A stretch of 64,000 bases of DNA, taken from Sphingobacterium chuzhouense (GTDB lineage Bacteria > Bacteroidota > Bacteroidia > Sphingobacteriales > Sphingobacteriaceae). The stretch is taken from assembly GCF_014692525.1 (NCBI RefSeq), contig NZ_JACNYL010000002.1:496001-560000 (forward strand), read 5' to 3'. Position numbers and translations under genes: made by a program. Below the pieces are notes generated by a model that was not told the DNA's origin, made no database searches, and saw nothing but the letters and a program-made list of their open reading frames with translations. Position 1 is the first letter of the stretch; every line of letters begins with the position of its first letter. Positions 25,990-34,416 of this stretch are shown here, one piece after another.

Positions 25990-26429
25990 AGAGCTTTTTA
26001 GACAATCAACAGTGGTCTTATTCCAAAGGAAAAGATGAAAATCTTATTCTCTTCGGGATAGCCGGATCAAATGGCAACTTCCAATGTGTTGCAGACGTTA
26101 ATGAAAAATCAAAATATTTCGTATTCCTTTCCATTATAGGTCTAAGAGCACCAGAAGACAAAATTGAATCTTTAATTGGCGCTATCAATAAAATCAATTA
26201 CCGTCTCCCTTTCGGCAATTTCGAAATAGATTACGCAAATGGTGAAATTAGATTTAAAACTGGTTTATTCTGTAACGGTATTGATTTCAATGAGAATCTA
26301 ATTGAGAATATCATTGTACCAAATATCATGTATACCGACACCTATATTCCTGTTTTCAATCAATTAATATTGGAGAATAAGACGCTCGATGAGGCATTGA
26401 AAGTCTTGGATCATCATCAAGAAAAATAG
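25974..26429 (+). CDS. YbjN-domain-like protein
   Basis: A 151-aa protein: LKSFLDNQQWSYSKGKD at the start, a middle strand set (FVFLSIIGLRAPEDK), then INYRLPFGNFEIDYANGEIR and GIDFNENLIENIIVPN. This is the pattern of YbjN-type domains, which are type III secretion chaperone-like folds that bind partner proteins. It ends the plus-strand cluster, with convergent transcription 40 bp before the minus-strand operon. It may be a chaperone or immunity-like partner of the two genes upstream. Confidence 0.65.
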   Translation: MLASLKSFLDNQQWSYSKGKDENLILFGIAGSNGNFQCVADVNEKSKYFVFLSIIGLRAPEDKIESLIGAINKINYRLPFGNFEIDYANGEIRFKTGLFCNGIDFNENLIENIIVPNIMYTDTYIPVFNQLILENKTLDEALKVLDHHQEK

Positions 26430-26468
26430 ACTTCAAATCCATTTTTAATCTCATTAGTGAGTTGATTT

Positions 26469-27434
26469 TCAGCTACCTTTTTTTATTAAATCAAAATATT
26501 CTAATGAAAACAAATAACAATCATCGCTTGGTTTAGAATAAGCATTTATATTATACTCGTGAGGTCTGACGTAAGATAATTGAACGACTGGATTTTGTAA
26601 TGCAACCAAACCTGCCCCTAAAGTTGATATTTTATTGTTTAATGGAGTAATAACGACGTTATAGTTTGGATATTTATTAATCTGCTTCTCTATCTCCTGT
26701 TGACATTTTATAGAATCATCTAAAGAAAATTCAAAAGGTTCACAAAAAGGATATCTATTGATTAAATCCAAGTGCAATTTTCTATTTAATTCATAATGCT
26801 TCGAATTCAAACTGCCCTCTGGTCCTACTCCAATGCTGACCTTATCGAATTCAAAGCTCTCAATCAGTTTAACCGTTCTCTCATACTCAAATCCAAAAAG
26901 AATAATCAAATGATTTTTCTTAGCGGGGTTTAAAACCCCAGGGTACCCCAAAACAGAGCGTATGGTCTTGGTCCCTTTTGACAACCATTTATTACCTTCT
27001 TGTTCCTTGTAAGAATATTCCTCGACACCTAAGTATATAAAGCGAACCCCTTTATAAAAATCTCTAAATATTTCTAAATATTTAAACAAAATTAATAACC
27101 CTTCATGGGTAAAGGTAGATATATCAACTAGGATATTTCCTATATTTTCGTTGAATATAAATTTACCTATCAGACTTTTGTATGAAACTAAAGGGTTATC
27201 TGAACTAAACTCCATAAACTCAACCTTATCATTAGATTGAAAATGAGCAAAATTTCCTTCAAAAAACTCCTGTTCATTTTTGTTAAATGCAACCCAAGAC
27301 TTACGACGTATAAGATTGCAATTTAAAAGCTCATCATATACGACCTTACATCTATCCTCAAATGAGATGGAAGTGATGAATAAGTCTATTTCTCCAACAT
27401 TGTCTCTTAAATCTGAAATCTTAAATCTATTCAT
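26469..27434 (-). CDS. Unknown alpha/beta protein, last gene of the MTase-HD-ATPase operon
   Basis: A 321-aa protein that I cannot assign. It begins with a Rossmann-like pattern (EIDLFITSISFEDRCKVVYD), then NILVDISTFTHEGLLILFK and FIYLGVEEYS. The second half has HLIILFGFEYERTVKLIE, IGVGPEGSLNSKHY and VVITPLNNKISTLGAGLVAL. The repeated strand-glycine-helix layout suggests two nucleotide-binding-like folds, perhaps a sensor or effector domain. It overlaps the upstream ATPase gene by 8 bp, so the two are co-translated. Position at the end of the operon suits an effector. Confidence 0.65.
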   Translation of the reverse strand: MNRFKISDLRDNVGEIDLFITSISFEDRCKVVYDELLNCNLIRRKSWVAFNKNEQEFFEGNFAHFQSNDKVEFMEFSSDNPLVSYKSLIGKFIFNENIGNILVDISTFTHEGLLILFKYLEIFRDFYKGVRFIYLGVEEYSYKEQEGNKWLSKGTKTIRSVLGYPGVLNPAKKNHLIILFGFEYERTVKLIESFEFDKVSIGVGPEGSLNSKHYELNRKLHLDLINRYPFCEPFEFSLDDSIKCQQEIEKQINKYPNYNVVITPLNNKISTLGAGLVALQNPVVQLSYVRPHEYNINAYSKPSDDCYLFSLEYFDLIKKGS

Positions 27435-29241
27435 TTTCTAAAATATCATAGTTTTCAAATAAGTCCATTTGTTGAGGCTTTTCCTCTAGGTCAGCTTCAT
27501 ATTTTTTATTTCGGATATTTGCTAAGAAAACACTTGGCTTATTACATGCTAAATTTAACATCTCCTCTGTAAGGTAAAGATAACCGGAAAAACTCATCGG
27601 ATCCAATTTATAATACGGAGAGAGCATTCTATTCAATATATAAAGTTTCGATCTTCCTAAGCCACTTTTAGAAGAAAGTGTTGCTGAATGAAAATATCCA
27701 TAAACTACACCTAATTTTAAAACGTCTTTAATATCAGTATTAAGGTTTCCATCGTAATAGAATGAAAACTTTCTTCTTTCTGAGCTATTTGACTCCAAGA
27801 TAATCCGAAACGCCTTTCCCACGGAATCAATTAAATTACGTAATTTTTTATGCTTATTTAATCTGTCTTCGTCTAAATCACAGTCCTCCAATAATTTTTC
27901 AAATTCATCATTAAAAAAAGAATATGAGTATTCCTTTATTTCTTTATCTTGAATATTAACCGGTATATAATTAACAACTTTATCTGATGAATTGTTCAAT
28001 GTAGAAGTGAACATCTTGGAAGAAAGATCCAAAAAACTTCTTATTATACCAGAAGACAGATGAACCAATTGATCAAATCCTGCATAACTATATGTATATT
28101 GGTTCTTCATCCTAGTCATATATTCAGGTCTCGCATTTCTATATGCAAAATCATAGGCCTTTTTCGTACTTCCTGTTTTTTGAAGTTCTTGAGCATACAA
28201 TTCATCATGAAGAGCTTTGACTTTTTCATCTTGCTCTATATTACTTGGATAAAAATCCTCAGCTTGACAATCAATAGATGAGATTGTCTTCAAACGCTTC
28301 TCTATAATTTCTTTGACATTCTTTTTATAACTTTCCTTCTGGTCAGACGTATAAACCTGATTAAGAGTTATCTCAGAATAATCATGTGGGGAATCTATTT
28401 TTGATCCTGTCACTGTAAAGTATGTCAAATACTTAAGTTGGGTGGAAATCTTAAATGAGACAAGTTCTGTATTACGAGCTGATACCCATGTATTCAATAT
28501 TTTTGTCTGAGTTATATTTAATTCATCAGCATCATCTATCAACAGATAAAAATTTGCTACACGTAGAAATGATGTTTTTTTTAGTGCTTTTATTAATGGT
28601 AAAAGGAAATTTTGAAATCTAGCAATAGGTCCTCCATAAGGTAGATTACTATCTCCAACTAATAATTTAGAAAGATATTTTACTACAAAATCATTTTGGA
28701 GATCTTCACATTTCTCCCTTATTTGCATAAAAAGATCATTAAAAGAACTAGTTGGATTAATAGACGCATCTTCTCTATCTAATCCCGCTTTATAAAACAA
28801 TTTTTCAAAAGTACTTTTAAAAGTATTTATTTCATCTTGATTATCATAAGCCTTTAAATCTTCTTTTTCTAAGGAGTCAAATATTTTTATTGAAAAATAT
28901 AAAACTAAATAATATTCATTCAGCAAAATATTTCCATGCACATTCTCCAAAAGTTGGAGTTCTGTTATATTCAAAGATGTTTCTTTGATCGGAATGTGCA
29001 CAGAATAAAAATTTATTTCACTCAAAGATTTGTCAGATTTTTTCATCTGACAATCTGGCCGCATAATTCGAAACATCATGCTTTTCCCTGATCCTCTAGG
29101 ACCGTGAATAAAGGTGTTACCATTATTTAGAATATTATAATAGTCTCTAAACACGTCAACAAAAAGATTTAAAGCTTCGTCTGTTGAAATTTGTTCAGGA
29201 GTTAAATATTGAAACGGATTTTTAGTGTGAGCTACTAACAT
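27427..29241 (-). CDS. P-loop ATPase (ORC/STAND-like)
   Basis: A 604-aa protein. Early NPFQYLTPEQISTDEALNLF is followed by Walker A GPRGSGKSMM (near residue 50) and Walker B YLLIDDADELN (near 230), then the typical ASCE order. The C-terminal half (about 400-604) is helical with a winged-helix-like stretch (YGYFHSATLSSKSGLGRSKL). In defence systems such large ATPases often transmit infection signals. It overlaps both neighbours (20 bp with the HD gene upstream), which implies a tight complex or stoichiometry. Specific family not assigned. Confidence 0.75.
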   Translation of the reverse strand: MLVAHTKNPFQYLTPEQISTDEALNLFVDVFRDYYNILNNGNTFIHGPRGSGKSMMFRIMRPDCQMKKSDKSLSEINFYSVHIPIKETSLNITELQLLENVHGNILLNEYYLVLYFSIKIFDSLEKEDLKAYDNQDEINTFKSTFEKLFYKAGLDREDASINPTSSFNDLFMQIREKCEDLQNDFVVKYLSKLLVGDSNLPYGGPIARFQNFLLPLIKALKKTSFLRVANFYLLIDDADELNITQTKILNTWVSARNTELVSFKISTQLKYLTYFTVTGSKIDSPHDYSEITLNQVYTSDQKESYKKNVKEIIEKRLKTISSIDCQAEDFYPSNIEQDEKVKALHDELYAQELQKTGSTKKAYDFAYRNARPEYMTRMKNQYTYSYAGFDQLVHLSSGIIRSFLDLSSKMFTSTLNNSSDKVVNYIPVNIQDKEIKEYSYSFFNDEFEKLLEDCDLDEDRLNKHKKLRNLIDSVGKAFRIILESNSSERRKFSFYYDGNLNTDIKDVLKLGVVYGYFHSATLSSKSGLGRSKLYILNRMLSPYYKLDPMSFSGYLYLTEEMLNLACNKPSVFLANIRNKKYEADLEEKPQQMDLFENYDILENE

Positions 29242-30295
29242 CTTTTATTCCTCCAATTTTACTTTGTTCGCAAACAATTGCACCTGTTGCACCAATTAAC
29301 TCTGGACATATATCTTCTATTCCATTATTATGATAAGATGGGTAACCAACTTCTTGCAACTCATAAAAAATTGTATTTTTCTTGGGTTTTCCACGAGCAT
29401 CCTTTTCATTTAATGTAATAACAATATCAACACGTATTTTATCGATTTGAATAAGTGGCCTCATAAATCTCATACAATAAATTTTTTCTAAAAAAGTCTT
29501 ATAGGTCCTTTTGTAAATTTGATCTATCAAAAAAACTTTGATATTTTCATTATCATCACCATTTTTCCGAACCATATCATATTCCTTACATAAATCGTCT
29601 TCTTCTATATCAAAAGATAATTTTATTTCTCTTGCTCTACTGTCAATCTTTACAGAATGTAGAGAATAAGATAATTTGTGGTAAATCTCAGCTTCCGGAA
29701 CAATCTGTTTTGCCATCAATTGCAGTTTACTTGCACGAGTTCTGTCTTCCGAAAGCTCATCCGCAAATTTTAGAATCGCGGCTAAAAGCGGTTTTCTGAC
29801 ATCAAAATCTAATATCCTATCTTCATTCAAATCTGAAATTTTATCCTTGATATCTCCTCCATGGGCTTCAGCTATTTCAAATATACAGTCCCACTCTATT
29901 CTATCTTGTCCAGCTTGGATTCCGTATTCTTTAATAACATCAATTGATCTAATTTCATGTCCATTTCTTCCTAATATATTACCCACGTCATGGATATGAA
30001 TTGCCATAAGCAATATATATATCTCATATTCTGACAGTTTCTCACTAGTATCTTTCAACAATTCAGAAGCTCTTAAAATCACCTTCTTTATATGGTCAGG
30101 TCCATGATCGTTAAGATATCCTCCATCATAAGAAATCGCTCCCATTTGTACATAAGGATGAATTTTTGTATTGAATTGATCCGACATATATGCATATCTC
30201 GTCACATAGTTTTCATTAGAAGGAAAGATATGAGGTTTACTTCCATCCAACTTCAAAAAATATTCTTCTATAGTTTTAAACTCGCCTAGATCCAT
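29222..30295 (-). CDS. HD-domain phosphohydrolase-like protein
   Basis: About 357 aa from the Met at 30295 (MDLGEFKTIEEYF), whose ATG lies inside the 3' end of the methyltransferase gene. The HD residues are all visible: NDHGPDHIKKV (His), MAIHIHDVGN (His-Asp), EAHGGDI and AAILKFADELSED (Asp). This indicates an active metal-dependent phosphohydrolase, maybe acting on nucleotides. The C-terminal part (VIVTLNEK...) is different and may bind the ATPase. Overlap with both neighbours implies a multiprotein system. Confidence 0.8.
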   Translation of the reverse strand: MDLGEFKTIEEYFLKLDGSKPHIFPSNENYVTRYAYMSDQFNTKIHPYVQMGAISYDGGYLNDHGPDHIKKVILRASELLKDTSEKLSEYEIYILLMAIHIHDVGNILGRNGHEIRSIDVIKEYGIQAGQDRIEWDCIFEIAEAHGGDIKDKISDLNEDRILDFDVRKPLLAAILKFADELSEDRTRASKLQLMAKQIVPEAEIYHKLSYSLHSVKIDSRAREIKLSFDIEEDDLCKEYDMVRKNGDDNENIKVFLIDQIYKRTYKTFLEKIYCMRFMRPLIQIDKIRVDIVITLNEKDARGKPKKNTIFYELQEVGYPSYHNNGIEDICPELIGATGAIVCEQSKIGGIKDVSSSH

Positions 30296-31385
30296 ATTCG
30301 GTATTACATTCAATAATCTTTTTAAATATTTCTTTTGCCAAAAGAGGCGGAACTGCATTTCCTATTTGTTGTTGAATTTCTATCAAAGTACCCTCAAAAC
30401 AGAAATTATCAGGAAAACTCTGCAACCTAGCCGCTTCTCTCACCGATAGTCCCCTATCCTCAAAAGGATGTATCAACATATTCTTGCGATAATTGGATAT
30501 TACAACAGAAGTCTTGGTAGGATCGAGTCTTCGATAGATGCCACTATGGCAATTGTTTCTATCCTTATAATTTTGCATCAGTTCTTCCGGAATAGCTTGC
30601 CAATTCTGTCCGGGTTTTATATACTTGTAGCGTTCGATTACGTATTCCTTATTTCGAGACACAAGGTTTTGCCTACATTTCTTTAACCCCGACCGCATCA
30701 ATTTAGCATACTGGTTACCCTTAGAAATAGGAGCTCCATAAGGCAACTTGTCTTTCAAATCGCCATTGCTTAATGAAGGTAAATCTTCAAAGGCATCGCC
30801 AACAGTAATTTTCTGCTCAAAAGGCTTTGGAAAGACAAAATCAATTCCTATTCTATTCCCAACCATGATGAATCGATTACGGTTTTGCGGCACACCATAA
30901 TCTGCTGCACAAAGTACCTTTTCATTGGTAGAGTACCCTAGTTCTTCAAAGAGCTCTTTAATCTGTACAACTGTATTTCCTTTGTCAAACGTAGTTATCC
31001 CCTCTACATTTTCGAACAAAAACCATTTTGGTTCTAAAACACGGACAAATCGAACAAATTCATGGAAGAGATGGTTGTTGGGATTATCCAAATTCCTGCT
31101 TTTGGTATTTGATGAGGAAAAACCTTGACACGGTGGTCCCCCAAACAATATGAATGGATCTTTGGGGGCTACTTTCAATGGATCAATTTTCCGAATGTCG
31201 TCAATGATAACCTTACTATGCGGATGATTCTTTTTAAAGGTAAGGGCAGAACTTTTATCTTTCTCTACAGCCACCAAAACTTTGATGCCTGCCATCTCGG
31301 CCCCCAGACTCAGTCCTCCGGCACCACTAAAGATATCAACTGCTAGAAAATCTTGCTGTTGGTTTACTACATCTATTTTTGACAT
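30276..31385 (-). CDS. DNA (cytosine-5-)-methyltransferase (first gene of the four-gene operon)
   Basis: A C5 methyltransferase of about 369 aa. Motif I is DIFSGAGGLSLGAE, motif IV is FGGPPCQGFSSSNT (catalytic Cys), motif VI FENVEG, motif VIII QNRNRFIMVG and motif X QQIGNAVPPLLAKEI. The ATG at 31385 is chosen; a TTG at 31397 is alternative. The short variable region between motifs VIII and IX sets the target, which cannot be read directly. No restriction enzyme is adjacent; instead an HD hydrolase, an ATPase and an unknown gene follow, overlapping in turn. This is not the layout of a normal type II system. Confidence 0.9.
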   Translation of the reverse strand: MSKIDVVNQQQDFLAVDIFSGAGGLSLGAEMAGIKVLVAVEKDKSSALTFKKNHPHSKVIIDDIRKIDPLKVAPKDPFILFGGPPCQGFSSSNTKSRNLDNPNNHLFHEFVRFVRVLEPKWFLFENVEGITTFDKGNTVVQIKELFEELGYSTNEKVLCAADYGVPQNRNRFIMVGNRIGIDFVFPKPFEQKITVGDAFEDLPSLSNGDLKDKLPYGAPISKGNQYAKLMRSGLKKCRQNLVSRNKEYVIERYKYIKPGQNWQAIPEELMQNYKDRNNCHSGIYRRLDPTKTSVVISNYRKNMLIHPFEDRGLSVREAARLQSFPDNFCFEGTLIEIQQQIGNAVPPLLAKEIFKKIIECNTEYGSRRV

Positions 31386-31485
31386 TGAGGTTTCCAAAGT
31401 ATAAAACGCCGAAAATTAAGAAAGCAAAGTTAATAATAGACCCTAAAATATAATTATTATTTGATTAAAAAAAGTGGATACAGAA

Positions 31486-32925
31486 TTAAACATTTTCTAC
31501 GCCATTTTTAATTCTTTGATTTTCTACATCATTTAGTATACTTTGTATGCCATCAATGGCGAATAGTTTATCTTTAGAAGGGTTATTACCCTTATAGACG
31601 AACTCTCGGTATCTTTTCTTTTTAAATTCTCGAGTAGGATCAAACTCAGCCATAACAAGCTTCTTGTCAAGATTGTGCAGGATCCTATAATCAGTAAAGT
31701 AACGTTTTCGCTTTTTCCCCTCAATCCGTTTCTCTTCCCAAGCTTTTCCATACCCACCTAACCAATTATAGTAAAGCAATACAATCTCGTGGTTTGACAA
31801 CTGTGCTCTGAAAATTTTGAGATATTTGCGCTTTTCTTCGTACGAAAGCAAATTAGGTGATTGATGTACCACGTGTTTTACAAGGTTAAACATGTGCCGA
31901 TAATAGTGACCCAAACGACTCTGATGTCCTGAAAAAGGTTTGTAATTGAAATAGAGTTTCAAATCCACTGTCGGAAGTTTACCTTGAAAATGTCTTATTA
32001 CTAAACTATTGTCGCCATAAAGGTAATTCTTCTTTCTCTTAGAATCGTGAATATCTGTCGACAGCTCCCCTTTCATGTGTTCAGATCTCAATGATTTCAA
32101 CTCTAATTTTAAATTGTTCAAAAAAACTTCGTCGAACTTCGCTTTCAAGTGTATTATAGATTCCAAATAAGAATCGTATCCTTCCAAAAATATTTCATAA
32201 GCTAACCGAAAATACTTTTTCCGATCTATGTCTGTCATAAAGATCATTACATCATTTTCCTTAATCTTATTAGGGTATGATAAAACGAATGCTCTTTTTA
32301 CAACCAAGTAAATTGCGCATATTTCTTTAACCATGGTAACAAAAACTTTTCTCCCATAAGTCACCTTATCTTCTCGTCTTTTGTTAATATTACTATCCTT
32401 CACTTTTTCTGTACTGTCGTTGAAAAAACTATATTCATAGCCGTTAATCTCCATTTCGTTTACATTTTCTTTGTGCAAGCGCAACATTTCATAGAACTGC
32501 GATTCGAATTGTTGCAGTTTAAACTGTTCCTTTAACTGATCGTTGGCGATAAGAACCACTTTATTTGCCTTATATTGCATATAAAAAGCAAGTCCAGTGA
32601 CAATAACGCCCGCCATGGCAACAAATGGGTTCATAACCCCTCCTATCGTATCGCCTAAAGGACCAGAAATATCATAGATGCTTTTTGGACTTGCGCTCTC
32701 ATCACCACCTTGCAGAGTTAGGTATTGAATAATAAAATAGGGAGCAAAAAAGGAGAAAATAATTAATAAAAATCCAATACATAATAAATAACGACTCACA
32801 GCGTCCATTTCCTTTTTTTCATCTGTTCGTTTGGCAAACGGCTTTGTTAGGATAAAATACACTACAGAAAAAAGAATAACCACAAAGGCCAGATGAAAAT
32901 ACAGTGTAAACAATTCTGGTGGCAT
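31486..32925 (-). CDS. Putative phage abortive infection membrane protein (AbiC-like)
   Basis: A 479-aa protein. Two to three membrane helices lie in the first 120 residues (LAFVVILFSVVYFILT, FLLIIFSFFAPYFIIQ, VAMAGVIVTGLAFYMQY). The junction GPLGDTIGGVMNPFVAMAG followed by LQQFESQFYEMLRLHKENVNEM is the pattern of the putAbiC family of phage abortive infection proteins. The large C-terminal part is cytoplasmic and basic. It begins 4 bp after McrC and is likely in one operon with McrB-McrC, pairing restriction with a suicide response. Confidence 0.75.
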   Translation of the reverse strand: MPPELFTLYFHLAFVVILFSVVYFILTKPFAKRTDEKKEMDAVSRYLLCIGFLLIIFSFFAPYFIIQYLTLQGGDESASPKSIYDISGPLGDTIGGVMNPFVAMAGVIVTGLAFYMQYKANKVVLIANDQLKEQFKLQQFESQFYEMLRLHKENVNEMEINGYEYSFFNDSTEKVKDSNINKRREDKVTYGRKVFVTMVKEICAIYLVVKRAFVLSYPNKIKENDVMIFMTDIDRKKYFRLAYEIFLEGYDSYLESIIHLKAKFDEVFLNNLKLELKSLRSEHMKGELSTDIHDSKRKKNYLYGDNSLVIRHFQGKLPTVDLKLYFNYKPFSGHQSRLGHYYRHMFNLVKHVVHQSPNLLSYEEKRKYLKIFRAQLSNHEIVLLYYNWLGGYGKAWEEKRIEGKKRKRYFTDYRILHNLDKKLVMAEFDPTREFKKKRYREFVYKGNNPSKDKLFAIDGIQSILNDVENQRIKNGVENV

Positions 32926-32929
32926 AGTA

Positions 32930-34414
32930 TTATTTAAAATTATGAATAGGTAATTTCACTCCTAATTTATATACCCTGTGGTATGCTTTTATTTGACGAT
33001 TGCTATCCTCGAAACATTTCCGGATAACCTCGATTGAAAATCCGTCTTGGAGTCTATCCGTATCCTCCAAATCGATACCATTCTCCAAATCGGGATATAT
33101 GATCAGACAATCGATATGGCGATCATCTTTAATTTCAAGCTCTTCGCGGACTCTATTTAAACGTGCATAACCAGCTACCTGTCGGATGTCTTGATGTATA
33201 TGGCTGTGTTTATAATGCAATTTATATTTGGCATCAATGATCATCGAATAATTTCCGTTTTTAACTAAGATATCCAAAGCGTTGCCATAAGTGGAAAATT
33301 GATACCGGATCTTTCCGGTGTCATTCCCATTTGCTTGCAGTAGTTTCTGATAAACGTACAGCTCGAAGAGCAGTGGCATATCGATCCAAAAAGGAGGCGT
33401 TTTTACCTTTTTCTCCGTCGTTTGGGTAATATTGAAGGCAAACCGCTTTAGGATATACTGACCGATCTGGATCGCCTCCTTATATTCCTTGAAGAACGGA
33501 TTATGCTTTAAATGGCGGAGCTGTTCTTCGGCAATTTGATTACCGACATGCTCAAAAGACGGACGAGCATAGTTTACAAGGTGTAAGATTGCACCTTCGT
33601 TGCTCCTGAAGATGTCCTTATTATTCTCCACGTAGCTAGCGACAAAGCTCAACACTTTTTTGAGAAATCGATTTTCGATACTGTCTTCTCCAAACTGTTG
33701 ATACGAACAATGGGTTTGTGTAAGTCGGTTACGCAGGATATTATTTTTTATCTGCTCAGAGACCAAGATTTTGCCTTTGACACGATTGCTAAGATTTTCC
33801 TGCACATTGTAATAGGACTTTTTAAGTCCCTTTCGTACGATGCGCTGTAGAAGTTGTAAGTACTGCACCACCAGAAAAGGTGTAAGTTGGTCCTGCTCTT
33901 GGGAAATGGGAACACATATCTCGTCCCACTCTATCTTGACGAGGTCGCCGCATTCTTTTGAAACAGTGGCGTCGGCCATCACCTCGAGAATCATCTTGAG
34001 AAAGTTTATTTCTTTGAACTCGCCTTTGATGTCGGTCAACTCCTGCTCCGCTTGCTCCTCATTACGCTCAGCAGACTCAACATCTTCTTCGGCCACATTA
34101 GTTTGGTCGTTAAAGAATTTCGTTGTTTTCGAATTGACCTTCGGTTCTACCTGTATATACCGTTCGCCTCTGAGCAACCAATCCACGCCGATAAAATAAC
34201 CGGGCTGTATGACGATTCTGTTTTCTTCCTTAAAGTGCGAAACTTCATAACAATTTTGTCTTGGTCGAAAGAGTTTGCTCCTTAGATTACGGTATTGCAA
34301 AAAACTGCTAGCGGCCAACGAAAGCTTCAACGAAGCGGCATCGAAAATATTTTCGGCTATATCGTCATTCTGGAGAATCTCGCCGCTAACATGTTCTCTT
34401 AATATAAACCCCAT
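32930..34414 (-). CDS. mcrC: McrC-type nuclease subunit (modification-dependent restriction)
   Basis: A 494-aa protein. The N-terminal domain binds the McrB ring. The middle has ILVSEQIKNNILRNRLTQTH and FGEDSIENRFLKKVLSFV, conserved in McrC proteins. The C-terminal PD-(D/E)xK nuclease core shows LDILVKNGNYSMIIDAKYKL. It follows McrB by 2 bp. McrBC complexes use GTP to translocate on DNA and cut between modified cytosines. The nuclease residues look intact. Confidence 0.85.
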   Translation of the reverse strand: MGFILREHVSGEILQNDDIAENIFDAASLKLSLAASSFLQYRNLRSKLFRPRQNCYEVSHFKEENRIVIQPGYFIGVDWLLRGERYIQVEPKVNSKTTKFFNDQTNVAEEDVESAERNEEQAEQELTDIKGEFKEINFLKMILEVMADATVSKECGDLVKIEWDEICVPISQEQDQLTPFLVVQYLQLLQRIVRKGLKKSYYNVQENLSNRVKGKILVSEQIKNNILRNRLTQTHCSYQQFGEDSIENRFLKKVLSFVASYVENNKDIFRSNEGAILHLVNYARPSFEHVGNQIAEEQLRHLKHNPFFKEYKEAIQIGQYILKRFAFNITQTTEKKVKTPPFWIDMPLLFELYVYQKLLQANGNDTGKIRYQFSTYGNALDILVKNGNYSMIIDAKYKLHYKHSHIHQDIRQVAGYARLNRVREELEIKDDRHIDCLIIYPDLENGIDLEDTDRLQDGFSIEVIRKCFEDSNRQIKAYHRVYKLGVKLPIHNFK

Positions 34415-34416
34415 GG

